Assembly (NCBI GenBank): GCA_009469675.1
Contig: SSSZ01000112.1
Span: forward strand, 1-64,000
Direction: 5' to 3'
From: Azonexaceae bacterium
GTDB lineage: Bacteria; Pseudomonadota; Gammaproteobacteria; Burkholderiales; Rhodocyclaceae
Length of the DNA stretch: 64,000 nt
In this document: piece by piece, positions 52,961-60,166 of the stretch
Layout of the letters: every line of letters begins with the position of its first letter
Position numbering within the stretch: position 1 is the first letter of the stretch
The notes under the pieces: generated by a model
What the model saw: only the letters and a program-made list of their open reading frames with translations
Database searches by the model: none
Told to the model about the DNA's origin: nothing
Position numbers and translations under genes: made by a program

Positions 52961-53026
52961 GATTCATCCATGGCCACCCGCGGTTGGGCTGGTCCTTGAT
53001 CCGATGACTGAAACCTAGGAGGAGAT

Positions 53027-54055
53027 ATGGCAAGCAACAAGGAACGTTTTGCTGACAAGATGGATCTGCCGCCGGCCACCCCGCAGCCGAACATCTACCC
53101 GTTGTCTTGGAATTCCAAGACCAAGAAGCTGCAGGAAGTGTGGGAAGCGGCGCTGCGCGAGAACTGGGATCCGGAGAAGCTGCCCTGGGACACCCTGGAC
53201 GTGGATAGCTACACCTGGGAAGAGCGCGAATCCATCGCCTACTGGTGGAGCCTCCTGTCGGTGTTCGACGCTTCCGCCCCCCCGGTGTTCGCCGAGGCGC
53301 TCATCAAGACCTACGAAGTGCATGAGGAAGATCCCGTGCGCAAGTGCTTCTTCTCCGTCACCCGCGACGAGCAGAACCACGAAATCATGTGCGGCCTGGC
53401 CATCACCAAGATGCTGGGCCATCCCGATCCGCTGACCTACCAGCCCAAGACCGAACTGGGCAAGCGCCTGCAGAAGAACGTCCATTGGTTGTACTTCAAC
53501 GGTGGCCGCTACTGGACCGGTTACAAGCAGGCCGTGCCCAAGTACGACCTGGCCGTCCTGTTCAGCTCCTTCCTCATGGGCGAAATCGCCGCCGCCACCA
53601 TCTTCAAGCAGATGTACGACAATTCCCGCGAGGCGGTGTTCAAGGAGGGTTTCAAGAACATCGGCCGCGACGAAGGCCGCCACATGGCCATCTGCATGGC
53701 CGTCATGGAGCGCGACTACCCGGGCCTCAAGGACGAGACCAAGGCTGTCGTCACCAAGCAGATCCGCGCCGGCTACCTCTTCCTCTCCGCCGTGCTCTTC
53801 GAGCCGCCCATGGAATTCTGGGATCTGCCCTCCGACTTCATCGCCAACCAGCGCGAAGCCGAGGAAGTGGCGCGGGGCGCTGGCTTCGGCATTCCGACCT
53901 ACGACATGAAGCTGCAGAACTGGAAGAACGCCATGATTAACCTGAAGGGCGTGCTCGACCGTTACAACATCGAGTTTCCCGCCATTCCGGAAGTCGGCAT
54001 CACCGGCAAGGAAGTCAGCGAAATCGACATGGAAGACATCATTCCCGTCTTCTAA
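53027..54055 (+). CDS. Ferritin-like diiron protein, putative single-subunit aromatic oxygenase
   Basis: 342 aa, soluble, no signal. Two E-x-x-H motifs in a helical bundle: RDEQNHE (E115, H118) and RDEGRHM (E216, H219), with bridging acids probably E90 (or D81) and E186 (LMGEIAAATIF). This is the carboxylate-bridged diiron pattern of R2/monooxygenase/AurF-type proteins. It is not PaaA (different blocks and no partner subunits) and not BoxB (342 versus about 473 aa, different motifs). It has the best ribosome-binding site in the window and is divergent from paaN. I infer an oxygenase fed by the reductase downstream, acting on an aromatic acid or its CoA thioester. Substrate unproven. Confidence 0.72.
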   Translation: MASNKERFADKMDLPPATPQPNIYPLSWNSKTKKLQEVWEAALRENWDPEKLPWDTLDVDSYTWEERESIAYWWSLLSVFDASAPPVFAEALIKTYEVHEEDPVRKCFFSVTRDEQNHEIMCGLAITKMLGHPDPLTYQPKTELGKRLQKNVHWLYFNGGRYWTGYKQAVPKYDLAVLFSSFLMGEIAAATIFKQMYDNSREAVFKEGFKNIGRDEGRHMAICMAVMERDYPGLKDETKAVVTKQIRAGYLFLSAVLFEPPMEFWDLPSDFIANQREAEEVARGAGFGIPTYDMKLQNWKNAMINLKGVLDRYNIEFPAIPEVGITGKEVSEIDMEDIIPVF

Positions 54056-54060
54056 TGGCA

Positions 54061-54111
54061 GCAAAAGGGGAGGGCGGCGGGTAGAATTTCCCTGGCCCAA
54101 CCCCTTTTTGC
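54061..54111. terminator. Stem-loop right after the diiron gene
   Basis: GCAAAAGGGG (54061-54070) pairs with CCCCTTTTTGC (54101-54111, one bulged T); the loop can form an inner GGG/CCC hairpin and contains a TAGAAT hexamer. The U5 stretch on the 3' arm makes it terminator-like, so some transcripts may end here and lower reductase relative to oxygenase. Confidence 0.55.
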
Positions 54112-54124
54112 AATAAGAAAACAC

Positions 54125-54179
54125 GAAGCAGCGGGGGAAGGTGCGGCGACGCTGCGCCGGCCTTCTCCCTTCCTGCTTC
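54125..54179 (+). repeat. Large stem-loop in the leader of the reductase gene
   Basis: GAAGCAG (54125-54131) pairs with CTGCTTC (54173-54179); a G-rich arm faces a CCTTCTCCCTTC arm, and an inner CGGCG/CGCCG hairpin (54144-54148, 54155-54159) caps it. It ends 20 bp before the start codon. It could be an mRNA-stability or processing element between two genes expected to be expressed in unequal amounts. Confidence 0.5.
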
Positions 54180-54199
54180 CCCCTGGAGAAGGAAATAAA

Positions 54200-55249
54200 A
54201 TGGCTCGCATCGTCATGCAACCCTCGGGCAAGGCCGTCGACTGTGCCTACGGGGACACCGTCCTCATGGCCCTGGAAAAGGCCGGCTACGCCCTGCCCAA
54301 CAACTGCCGCGCCGGGGCTTGCGGCGAATGCAAGGTCAAGGTCACCGCCGGTCAGTTCGACCAGGGCATGGTCCTCGACATGGCCCTTTCCCAGGACGAG
54401 CGCAAGCAGGGCTACGGCCTGATGTGCATGGCCAAGCCCATTTCCGAGGAACTGGTCATCGAGTGGGGCACCGAAGACGCCAAGCCCAAGCTCTTCCCGC
54501 CGCGGGAAGACGCCCTCTTCGTGGTCACCGACAAGCGCCCCATCGCCGACCGCGTCATGGAGTTGCGCCTGCGTCCGGTGGGCCAGCCCATCCGCTACTG
54601 GCCGGGCCAGTACGTGACGGTGGGCAATCCCCGGGCCGACATTCCGGCGCGGGCCTATTCCATTTCCAACGCCCCCCGCCCCGACGGCGAACTTGTCCTC
54701 CAGGTCGCCCGCGCCGACGGCGGCACGACCAGCAACTGGATCCACGACCAGTTGGCGATCGGCGAGTCGGTCAAGATTTCCGGCGCCTACGGCACCTTCA
54801 TCGGCGATCCTTCGGTGGATACCCCGGTACTCTGCCTGGCGGCCGGCACCGGCCTGGCGCCCATACTGTCCTTGGCCGAGGCAGCGCTGCGCCGGGGTTT
54901 CAGAAAACCCGTCACCCTCGTCTTTTCGGCCCGCACCAAGGCCGACGTCTATAGCCAGGGCCTGATGGCCTGGTGGCGCACCAAGCACCGCAGTTTCGAC
55001 TACAAGATCACCCTCACCCGCGAAACCGCCGAAGGCTACCTGGCCGGCCGCATCGACGCCGTCCTGCCCGGGCTTTTCCCCGATCTCTCCAGGCACACGA
55101 TCTTTGCCGCCGGCAGCCCGGAATTCGTCGACGCCTGCGTCGCCACCGTGAAGCAACTCGGCGCCAAGGACGAACTGATCCACACCGAGGGGTTCTTCGC
55201 CCAACAGCAGCCGACCGTGGCGGATGCCGACCACCTGCTCCCCGCCTGA
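54200..55249 (+). CDS. Ferredoxin-domain NAD(P)H oxidoreductase (oxygenase reductase)
   Basis: 349 aa, class-IB-like oxygenase reductase. N-terminal plant-type [2Fe-2S] ferredoxin with C36, C41, C44 and C76 (CRAGACGECK); then an FAD domain with RAYSISN (151-157), and an NAD(P) domain with LAAGTGLAPILSL (about 213-225) and a terminal AAGSPEFVD. The order ferredoxin-FAD-NAD is that of BenC, phenol hydroxylase P5 and MmoC, whereas PaaE has the ferredoxin at its C-terminus. It is the obvious electron donor for the upstream diiron protein. AAGGAA precedes the ATG. Confidence 0.85.
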   Translation: MARIVMQPSGKAVDCAYGDTVLMALEKAGYALPNNCRAGACGECKVKVTAGQFDQGMVLDMALSQDERKQGYGLMCMAKPISEELVIEWGTEDAKPKLFPPREDALFVVTDKRPIADRVMELRLRPVGQPIRYWPGQYVTVGNPRADIPARAYSISNAPRPDGELVLQVARADGGTTSNWIHDQLAIGESVKISGAYGTFIGDPSVDTPVLCLAAGTGLAPILSLAEAALRRGFRKPVTLVFSARTKADVYSQGLMAWWRTKHRSFDYKITLTRETAEGYLAGRIDAVLPGLFPDLSRHTIFAAGSPEFVDACVATVKQLGAKDELIHTEGFFAQQQPTVADADHLLPA

Positions 55250-55290
55250 ATCGTCGGGCGCCCTATCCAGGCCCGGGGGGAGCCGCTAAG

Positions 55291-56286
55291 ATGCGCGCTT
55301 TCCCCGCCTCCGCCGCTTCGGCAATGTCCGTCATCCCGCCCATCCATCGCCGTCTCGAGGCCTTTCGCCAGCAGCGCCGCGTCCAGGCCGGGTCGCTCAT
55401 CATTTCCGTCTTCGGCGACGCCGTCCTGCCCCGGGGCGGACGCATCTGGCTGGGCAGCCTGATCCGCCTCCTCGAACCCCTGGAACTCAACGAGCGCCTC
55501 ATCCGCACCTCGGTTTTCCGCCTCGCCAAGGAGGAATGGCTGCGTACCGAGGCGATCGGGCGGCGCTCCGACTACGTCCTGACCAATTCCGGCCGGCGCC
55601 GCTTCGAAGAGGCGTCGCGCCACATCTACGCCGCCCACGCGCCGCTCTGGGACCGCCGCTGGCGCCTCATCCTGGTGGTCGGCGACCTCGATCCCAAGGA
55701 GCGGGAGCAGGTGCGCCGGGCGCTCTTCTGGCAGGGTTTCGGCATCCTCGGCGCCGACTGTTTCGTGCACCCCTCGGCCGACCTCACGGCGGCCCTCGAC
55801 GCCTTGGTGGCGGAGGGCCTGGCGGAACAGCTCGACCGGCTCATGCCGCTCCTCGCCGCCGATTCCCGCTCCGGCCTGTCGGCCAACGACGCCGACCTGG
55901 TGCGCCGGGCCTGGAATCTCGATGAACTGGCCACGGCCTATTCCGGCTTCGTCGCCACCTACCTGCCCATCCTCGCCGAGTTGCGCCGCGACCGCCAGGT
56001 CGAAGTCGCCGAGGAAGACGCCTTTCTTCTACGCACCCTGCTCATCCACGACTACCGGCGCCTACTCCTGCGCGACCCGGAACTCCCCGACGTGCTGCTG
56101 CCCCGGGATTGGCCCGGGCAGAAAGCCCGCCTCCTGTGCAAGGAACTCTACCGCCGCCTGGCGGCCCCCTCGGAACGCCACCTCGACCGCTTTTTGAGTC
56201 TTGCCGACGGCACCGTCCCCGCCGCCGGGCCGGGCGTCGCCGAGCGCTTTCCCGACGACGACCCCCTGTCGGTGATTTCCCTCTGA
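55291..56286 (+). CDS. paaX: PaaX family transcriptional repressor
   Basis: 331 aa (E. coli PaaX is 316). N-terminal winged-helix: LIISVFGDAVLPRGGRIWLGSLIRLLEPLELNERLIRTSVFRLAKEEWL (about 35-85), then the PaaX central and C-terminal domains (WDRRWRLILVV, RALFWQGFGILGADCFVHPSA, FLLRTLLIHDYRRLLLRDPELPDVLLP). In the family, phenylacetyl-CoA is the inducer. GGGGGGAG precedes the ATG at 55291 by eight bases. It is the third gene of the plus-strand run and probably controls the divergent region upstream, where a TGATTC core occurs. Autoregulation is likely. Confidence 0.88.
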   Translation: MRAFPASAASAMSVIPPIHRRLEAFRQQRRVQAGSLIISVFGDAVLPRGGRIWLGSLIRLLEPLELNERLIRTSVFRLAKEEWLRTEAIGRRSDYVLTNSGRRRFEEASRHIYAAHAPLWDRRWRLILVVGDLDPKEREQVRRALFWQGFGILGADCFVHPSADLTAALDALVAEGLAEQLDRLMPLLAADSRSGLSANDADLVRRAWNLDELATAYSGFVATYLPILAELRRDRQVEVAEEDAFLLRTLLIHDYRRLLLRDPELPDVLLPRDWPGQKARLLCKELYRRLAAPSERHLDRFLSLADGTVPAAGPGVAERFPDDDPLSVISL

Positions 56287-56384
56287 CCGGGTGTCCGGCG
56301 CCACCGCCCGCCCGGGCGCCCCTTCCCCTTCCCTAAGGGCGGCGGGAGGAGTAGCCTGTCACGGTTATGACAAGGGGAGCGACC

Positions 56385-58301
56385 ATGAACGCGGACCCCA
56401 ACGATGGAGACGGCATTTCCGGCCCGGCCTGGAACCACGGCGGCGCCCACCCCGTCGGCCCTGCCCCACGCCTGCGCTACGTGCCGCTGCTGTCGGTGGT
56501 TTTCGGCCTGGCGGCCGTGGCCGTGCTGTGGGTCGTCATCACCTTTGGTCTGACGGCCGTGGAACGGGCCGAGGAAAGCAGCGCCCGCCGCGTCCTCGCC
56601 AACCTGGCCCGTTCCTTTGAAGGCCACGTCGCCCGCTCCCTCGACAATATCGATCAGATTCTCTCGCTGGTTGCCCGAAATGCCCGCCACCAGGGCCTTC
56701 CCGCCGATCTGACCCAGCTTCTCGGCGCCCCCGTCAGCGGCGATGCGCTGTTCGACCATGTCGCCGTGGCCGACGCCGCCGGCCGCATCACCACCAGCAC
56801 CATCCGCGGCCTGGGGCCGAGCATCGCCGAGCAGGAATTCTTCCGCCGCCACCGCGACCACCCCGACGGCGGTTTGCTGGTCAGCCCGCCGATGGCCGGA
56901 CGGCAGCCGGGCCGCATGTCGATCCAGCTCTCCCACCGCCTTTCCCGCCCGGACGGCAGTTTCGGCGGTGTCGTCCTGGCCTCGGTGGCGCCGGGGTATT
57001 TCACCCGCTTTTACTCGGGCTTCGACCTCGGGGCGGGCGGCAGCGTCTCCCTGGTCGGCCTCGACGGCGTCGTCCGGGCCCGCTACGTCACCGGCGGCGC
57101 CAGCGACAGCGACGGCGCCGAAATCGCCGGCCCCGGGTTCGTCGCCATGATTAACCGACAGCCCGCCGCGAGCTTTCGCGGACCGAGTCCCATCGACGGG
57201 GTGGGCCGCCTCTACGGCTACCGCGTCATGGAGCGTTACCCCTTGGTCGTCGTAGTCGGCATGACGGAAAAGGAGGTATTTACCGAACTCGACCAGCGCC
57301 GTCGCGAGCTTCTCGTCCTGGGTGGAGTCGTCACCCTGGTCGTCGTCCTGCTGACGGCCTTTCTCTATCGCCAGTCCACCCACCTCTACCAGGCGGAACT
57401 CGAGGCCTACCAGGCCCGGGAGCAGGTGCACCTGGCGGCCAAGGTGTTCCAGGAAAGCAGCGACGGCATCATGATCTGCGACGGCGACAACCGCATCCTG
57501 GCGGTCAACCGGGCGTTCACCACCATTACCGGCTATGCCCCCTACGAGGTGGTGGGACGCAATCCCCGCTTTTTGAGCGCGCAAAATACCCCGCGGGAGG
57601 TCTACCAGGCCATGTGGCGGAGCCTGCGGGAAACCGGGGCCTGGCACGGCGAGGTGAGCAATAGCCGCAAGGACGGCGAAAAATACCCCGAATGGCTGTC
57701 GATCAACGAGGTGCGCGACGCTGCGGGGGCCATCACCCACTACATCGGTATCTTTTCCGATGCGACGGCGAGGAAGTTCGACGGGCGGCGGCTGCATTTC
57801 GTGGTGCACTACGACGCCCTCACCGAGCTGCCCAACCGGGTATTGCTCGCCGACCGCCTCGGCCAGGCCGTCGCCGCCGCCCGCCGGAGCGGCGAGGGCG
57901 TGGCGGTGCTCTTTCTCGACCTGGACAATTTCAAGCCGGTCAACGACACCTACGGCCACGAGACCGGCGACAAGCTCCTGCAGGCGGTGGCCACCCGGCT
58001 GCGCGGGGCGATCCGCGAGACCGACACCCTGGCCCGCCTGGGCGGCGACGAATTCGTCCTGGTCGTGCCGGAACTGGAATACGACGGCTATGCCGAGGTC
58101 GTCGCCGGGAAGTGCCGCGCCGCCCTGGCCGAACCCTTTTTGGTCGACGGCCATGAAATCCGCTGTTCGGCCAGCCTGGGCATCGCCCTCTACCCCCGGG
58201 ACGGCGACGACTACGCCAGCCTGGTGGCCGCCGCCGACCATGCCATGTACGCCGCCAAGGAGGGCGGGCAGCGGCCGGCCGGCGCCGAGGCCAGCGGTTA
58301 A
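56385..58301 (+). CDS. Membrane diguanylate cyclase with extracytoplasmic sensor, PAS and GGDEF
   Basis: 638 aa. Membrane segment near residues 32-55, a periplasmic Cache-like domain of about 230 residues ([25 protein letters not shown]-like [20 protein letters not shown]), a second membrane segment near 305-325, a PAS ([30 protein letters not shown]) with a PAC tail, then [40 protein letters not shown] and [13 protein letters not shown] with I-site RETD. Active cyclase expected, responding to an external ligand. AGGGGAG supports the ATG at 56385. Its 3' end overlaps the convergent paaY by 4 bp. Confidence 0.87.
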   Translation: MNADPNDGDGISGPAWNHGGAHPVGPAPRLRYVPLLSVVFGLAAVAVLWVVITFGLTAVERAEESSARRVLANLARSFEGHVARSLDNIDQILSLVARNARHQGLPADLTQLLGAPVSGDALFDHVAVADAAGRITTSTIRGLGPSIAEQEFFRRHRDHPDGGLLVSPPMAGRQPGRMSIQLSHRLSRPDGSFGGVVLASVAPGYFTRFYSGFDLGAGGSVSLVGLDGVVRARYVTGGASDSDGAEIAGPGFVAMINRQPAASFRGPSPIDGVGRLYGYRVMERYPLVVVVGMTEKEVFTELDQRRRELLVLGGVVTLVVVLLTAFLYRQSTHLYQAELEAYQAREQVHLAAKVFQESSDGIMICDGDNRILAVNRAFTTITGYAPYEVVGRNPRFLSAQNTPREVYQAMWRSLRETGAWHGEVSNSRKDGEKYPEWLSINEVRDAAGAITHYIGIFSDATARKFDGRRLHFVVHYDALTELPNRVLLADRLGQAVAAARRSGEGVAVLFLDLDNFKPVNDTYGHETGDKLLQAVATRLRGAIRETDTLARLGGDEFVLVVPELEYDGYAEVVAGKCRAALAEPFLVDGHEIRCSASLGIALYPRDGDDYASLVAAADHAMYAAKEGGQRPAGAEASG

Positions 58302-58915
58302 GTCCGGGTCTTCTTCAATTCGACCAGCGGCACCACGTCGGGTAGGGCAATCCGCGGGCGATCCGGTTCGACGGCGCTCAAGGGCGTGGCCTCGACCAGG
58401 GTGGCCAGGCAGCGCCGGGTGAGATCCTGATAGGTGCGGGTGCCCGCCACCTTCCAGGCGATTTCCTCGTCCGAGAGCGCCCGCAGGACTTTGGCCGGCA
58501 TGCCCGCCGCCAGGCTGCGGGCGGGAATTTCGGCCCCCGCCTTGACGAAGGCCGAGGCGGCGACGATGGACGATTCGCCGATTACGGCATTGTCCATGAT
58601 GACCGCGTTCATCCCGATGAGGGCGTTCCTGCCGACGCGGCAGCCGTGGAGCACCGCCCCGTGGCCGATGTGGCCGTCGGCTTCGACCACCGTGTCGGTG
58701 CCGGGAAAGCCGTGCATGACGCAGGTGTCCTGGAGGTTGGCGCCGGCTTCCAGGATGAGGCGGCCGAAATCGCCGCGCAGGCTGGCGCAGGGGCCGACGT
58801 AGCAGCCCGGGCCGACGATGACGTCGCCGATGAGGACGGCGGAGGGATGGACGTAGGCGGTGGGGTCAACCACCGGTACGATGCCGTCGATGGCGTAAAC
58901 GCGAAGGGAATTCAT
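58298..58915 (-). CDS. paaY: Gamma-carbonic-anhydrase-like thioesterase PaaY
   Basis: 205 aa, left-handed beta-helix of hexapeptide repeats ([74 protein letters not shown] read in short steps). Zinc-site residues lie in the VMHGF, GHIGHG positions. PaaY hydrolyses a stalled CoA thioester (the cycloheptatriene-carboxyl-CoA dead end) in the phenylacetate pathway. It is divergent from the IclR regulator across a 70-bp AT-rich gap that holds CGTTACAAA. Confidence 0.87.
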   Translation of the reverse strand: MNSLRVYAIDGIVPVVDPTAYVHPSAVLIGDVIVGPGCYVGPCASLRGDFGRLILEAGANLQDTCVMHGFPGTDTVVEADGHIGHGAVLHGCRVGRNALIGMNAVIMDNAVIGESSIVAASAFVKAGAEIPARSLAAGMPAKVLRALSDEEIAWKVAGTRTYQDLTRRCLATLVEATPLSAVEPDRPRIALPDVVPLVELKKTRT

Positions 58916-58960
58916 GGGGGCTTCCTGACAGAGAACCCCAACATTCTATAAAATAAAAGC

Positions 58961-58969
58961 CGTTACAAA
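58961..58969. promoter_or_regulatory. CGTTACAAA, 9-mer shared with the paaN promoter
   Basis: The same CGTTACAAA lies at 52723-52731 in the paaN promoter, next to the -10. A GTTACA-like core occurs as TGTAACAT at 52954-52961 as well. Three sites in the control regions of one pathway suggest a common regulator, maybe the IclR protein encoded next door. Confidence 0.3.
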
Positions 58970-58985
58970 ATAAGGAATTTTGCAT

Positions 58986-59795
58986 ATGGCCGCGGTTGAC
59001 GAAAACGAAGGCAGGGCCGGCGAAGGCAAACACGGGGTGCAATCCCTGGAAATCGGCATGGGCATCCTGCGGGCCATGGTCAACGGCCACCGCTCGATGA
59101 TGCTCAAGGACATCGCCGCCGCCGCCGACATGCCGGCCTCGAAGGCCCACCGCTACCTGGTCAGCCTGATCCGGGCCGGCCTGGTGGAACAGGATCCCCT
59201 GACCTCGCGCTACGACCTCGGACCCTTCGCCCTCAACATCGGCCTCGTCGCCATCGACCGCCTCGACCGCATCCGCCTCGGCCTCTCGGCCATCGCCCAG
59301 TTGCGTGACGAGATCAACGAAACCACGGCCCTTGCCGTGTGGAGCGACAACGGCCCGGTGATCGTGCGCTGGGAGCGGCCCCGCCGGCCGATCACGGTCA
59401 ACGTGGTGACCGGCACCGCCCTCGATCTGCTGACCTCGGCGAGCGGCCGGGTCTTCGCCGCCTGGCTGCCCAAGGAGACGGTCAATCCCATCATCGAGCG
59501 CGAACTCAAGACCCTCGACCTGCCCGCCGACCTGCACAACCGCGCCGACGTCGACGCCCTGCTGGCCCGCATCCGCGAGACCGGCGTCGCCGGCGTTTCA
59601 GGCTATCACCTGGTGCCCGGCGTCGAAGCGGTGGCGGCGCCGGTCTTCAACTTCAAGCACGAAATCACTATCGCCATGCTGGTGGTGGGGGTGCAGGGCA
59701 TGTTCGACATGAATCCGGAAGGGCCGGTGGTGACGGCCTTGAAAAAAGCCGCAGCCGGCCTCTCCCTGCGCCTCGGCTACACCGACTTCCCGTAG
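58986..59795 (+). CDS. IclR family transcriptional regulator
   Basis: 269 aa. N-terminal winged helix: VQSLEIGMGILRAMVNGHRSMMLKDIAAAADMPASKAHRYLVSLIRAGLVEQD, with an IclR effector domain (about 95-265; ITVNVVTGTALDLLTSASGRVFAAWLP, GVAGVSGYHLVPGVEAVAAPVFN). IclR regulators bind aromatic or small acids. AAGGA supports the ATG at 58986. Divergent from paaY, so it may regulate paaY and perhaps the wider island beside PaaX. The ligand is unknown. Confidence 0.86.
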   Translation: MAAVDENEGRAGEGKHGVQSLEIGMGILRAMVNGHRSMMLKDIAAAADMPASKAHRYLVSLIRAGLVEQDPLTSRYDLGPFALNIGLVAIDRLDRIRLGLSAIAQLRDEINETTALAVWSDNGPVIVRWERPRRPITVNVVTGTALDLLTSASGRVFAAWLPKETVNPIIERELKTLDLPADLHNRADVDALLARIRETGVAGVSGYHLVPGVEAVAAPVFNFKHEITIAMLVVGVQGMFDMNPEGPVVTALKKAAAGLSLRLGYTDFP

Positions 59796-59813
59796 CGGGC
59801 GGTGGCTACGCCG

Positions 59814-60113
59814 CTAGACGGCATCGAAGGCGATCAGGTCCACCTCGGCGGCTTCCCGGCGCAGGGGGACGAGGGCCTGGTAGGCCGGCGAGCGGTACCA
59901 GGCGGCGGCCGCGGCGGCATCGGGAAAGCGGATGACCACCGTGTCGGTATGCCCGTGCTCGCCGGAGAACACGGCAAACCGCCGGCCCCGCAGCAGCAGC
60001 TCGGCCCCCCAGGGGGCCAGGGTGGCGGGAACCTGCTGCCGGTAGGCGGCCCATTTCTCAGGATCTTTGACCGTGATGTGGCCGATGACGTAGGCGGGTT
60101 GCGGAATGTCCAT
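59814..60113 (-). CDS. DUF1330 domain protein
   Basis: 99 aa, ferredoxin-like alpha/beta barrel dimer family. Features: AYVIGHITVKDPEKWAAYRQQVPATLAPWGAELLLRG, then FSGEHGHTDTVVIRFPDAAAAAAWYRSPAYQALVPLR. Small and cytosolic. Function unknown; homologues occur in many aromatic-degrading bacteria, so a link with the adjacent catabolic island is possible but unproven. It converges on the IclR gene. Confidence 0.82.
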   Translation of the reverse strand: MDIPQPAYVIGHITVKDPEKWAAYRQQVPATLAPWGAELLLRGRRFAVFSGEHGHTDTVVIRFPDAAAAAAWYRSPAYQALVPLRREAAEVDLIAFDAV

Positions 60114-60166
60114 GGTGATCGTCGGGGCGGGCTGAGATGGCAGGATTATGCCCGAGACCGGCCCGA

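Larger units (their letters stand above)
52656..53026. promoter_or_regulatory. AT-rich divergent control region between paaN and the diiron gene
   Basis: A 371-bp gap, by far the longest non-coding stretch, and strikingly AT-rich for this genome. Each direction has a TTGACAC: 52934-52940 on plus, with a TAACAT 15 bp on; and 52750-52744 on minus with TAACGT 17 bp on. Both are preceded by GATACA (5 or 7 bp upstream) and followed by GTAAC. TGATTC, the core of the E. coli PaaX site, occurs at 52960-52965 just past the plus -10. A 26-bp imperfect palindrome spans 52737-52762. Short ORFs here are not convincing. Confidence 0.7.

Noticed and set aside
53027-54055. Calling the diiron protein PaaA, BoxB or a ribonucleotide reductase R2
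   Set aside because: Length and motif surroundings match none of these well, and neighbours of those systems (paaBCD, boxA, nrdA) are absent.
53015-55234. A 739-codon minus-strand frame opposite the diiron and reductase genes
   Set aside because: Antisense shadow; it would require the strong AGGAGG, ExxH motifs and ferredoxin Cys cluster on the other strand to be accidental.
56148-58241. A 697-codon minus-strand frame opposite paaX and the diguanylate cyclase
   Set aside because: Shadow of a GC-rich coding strand with no recognisable domain.
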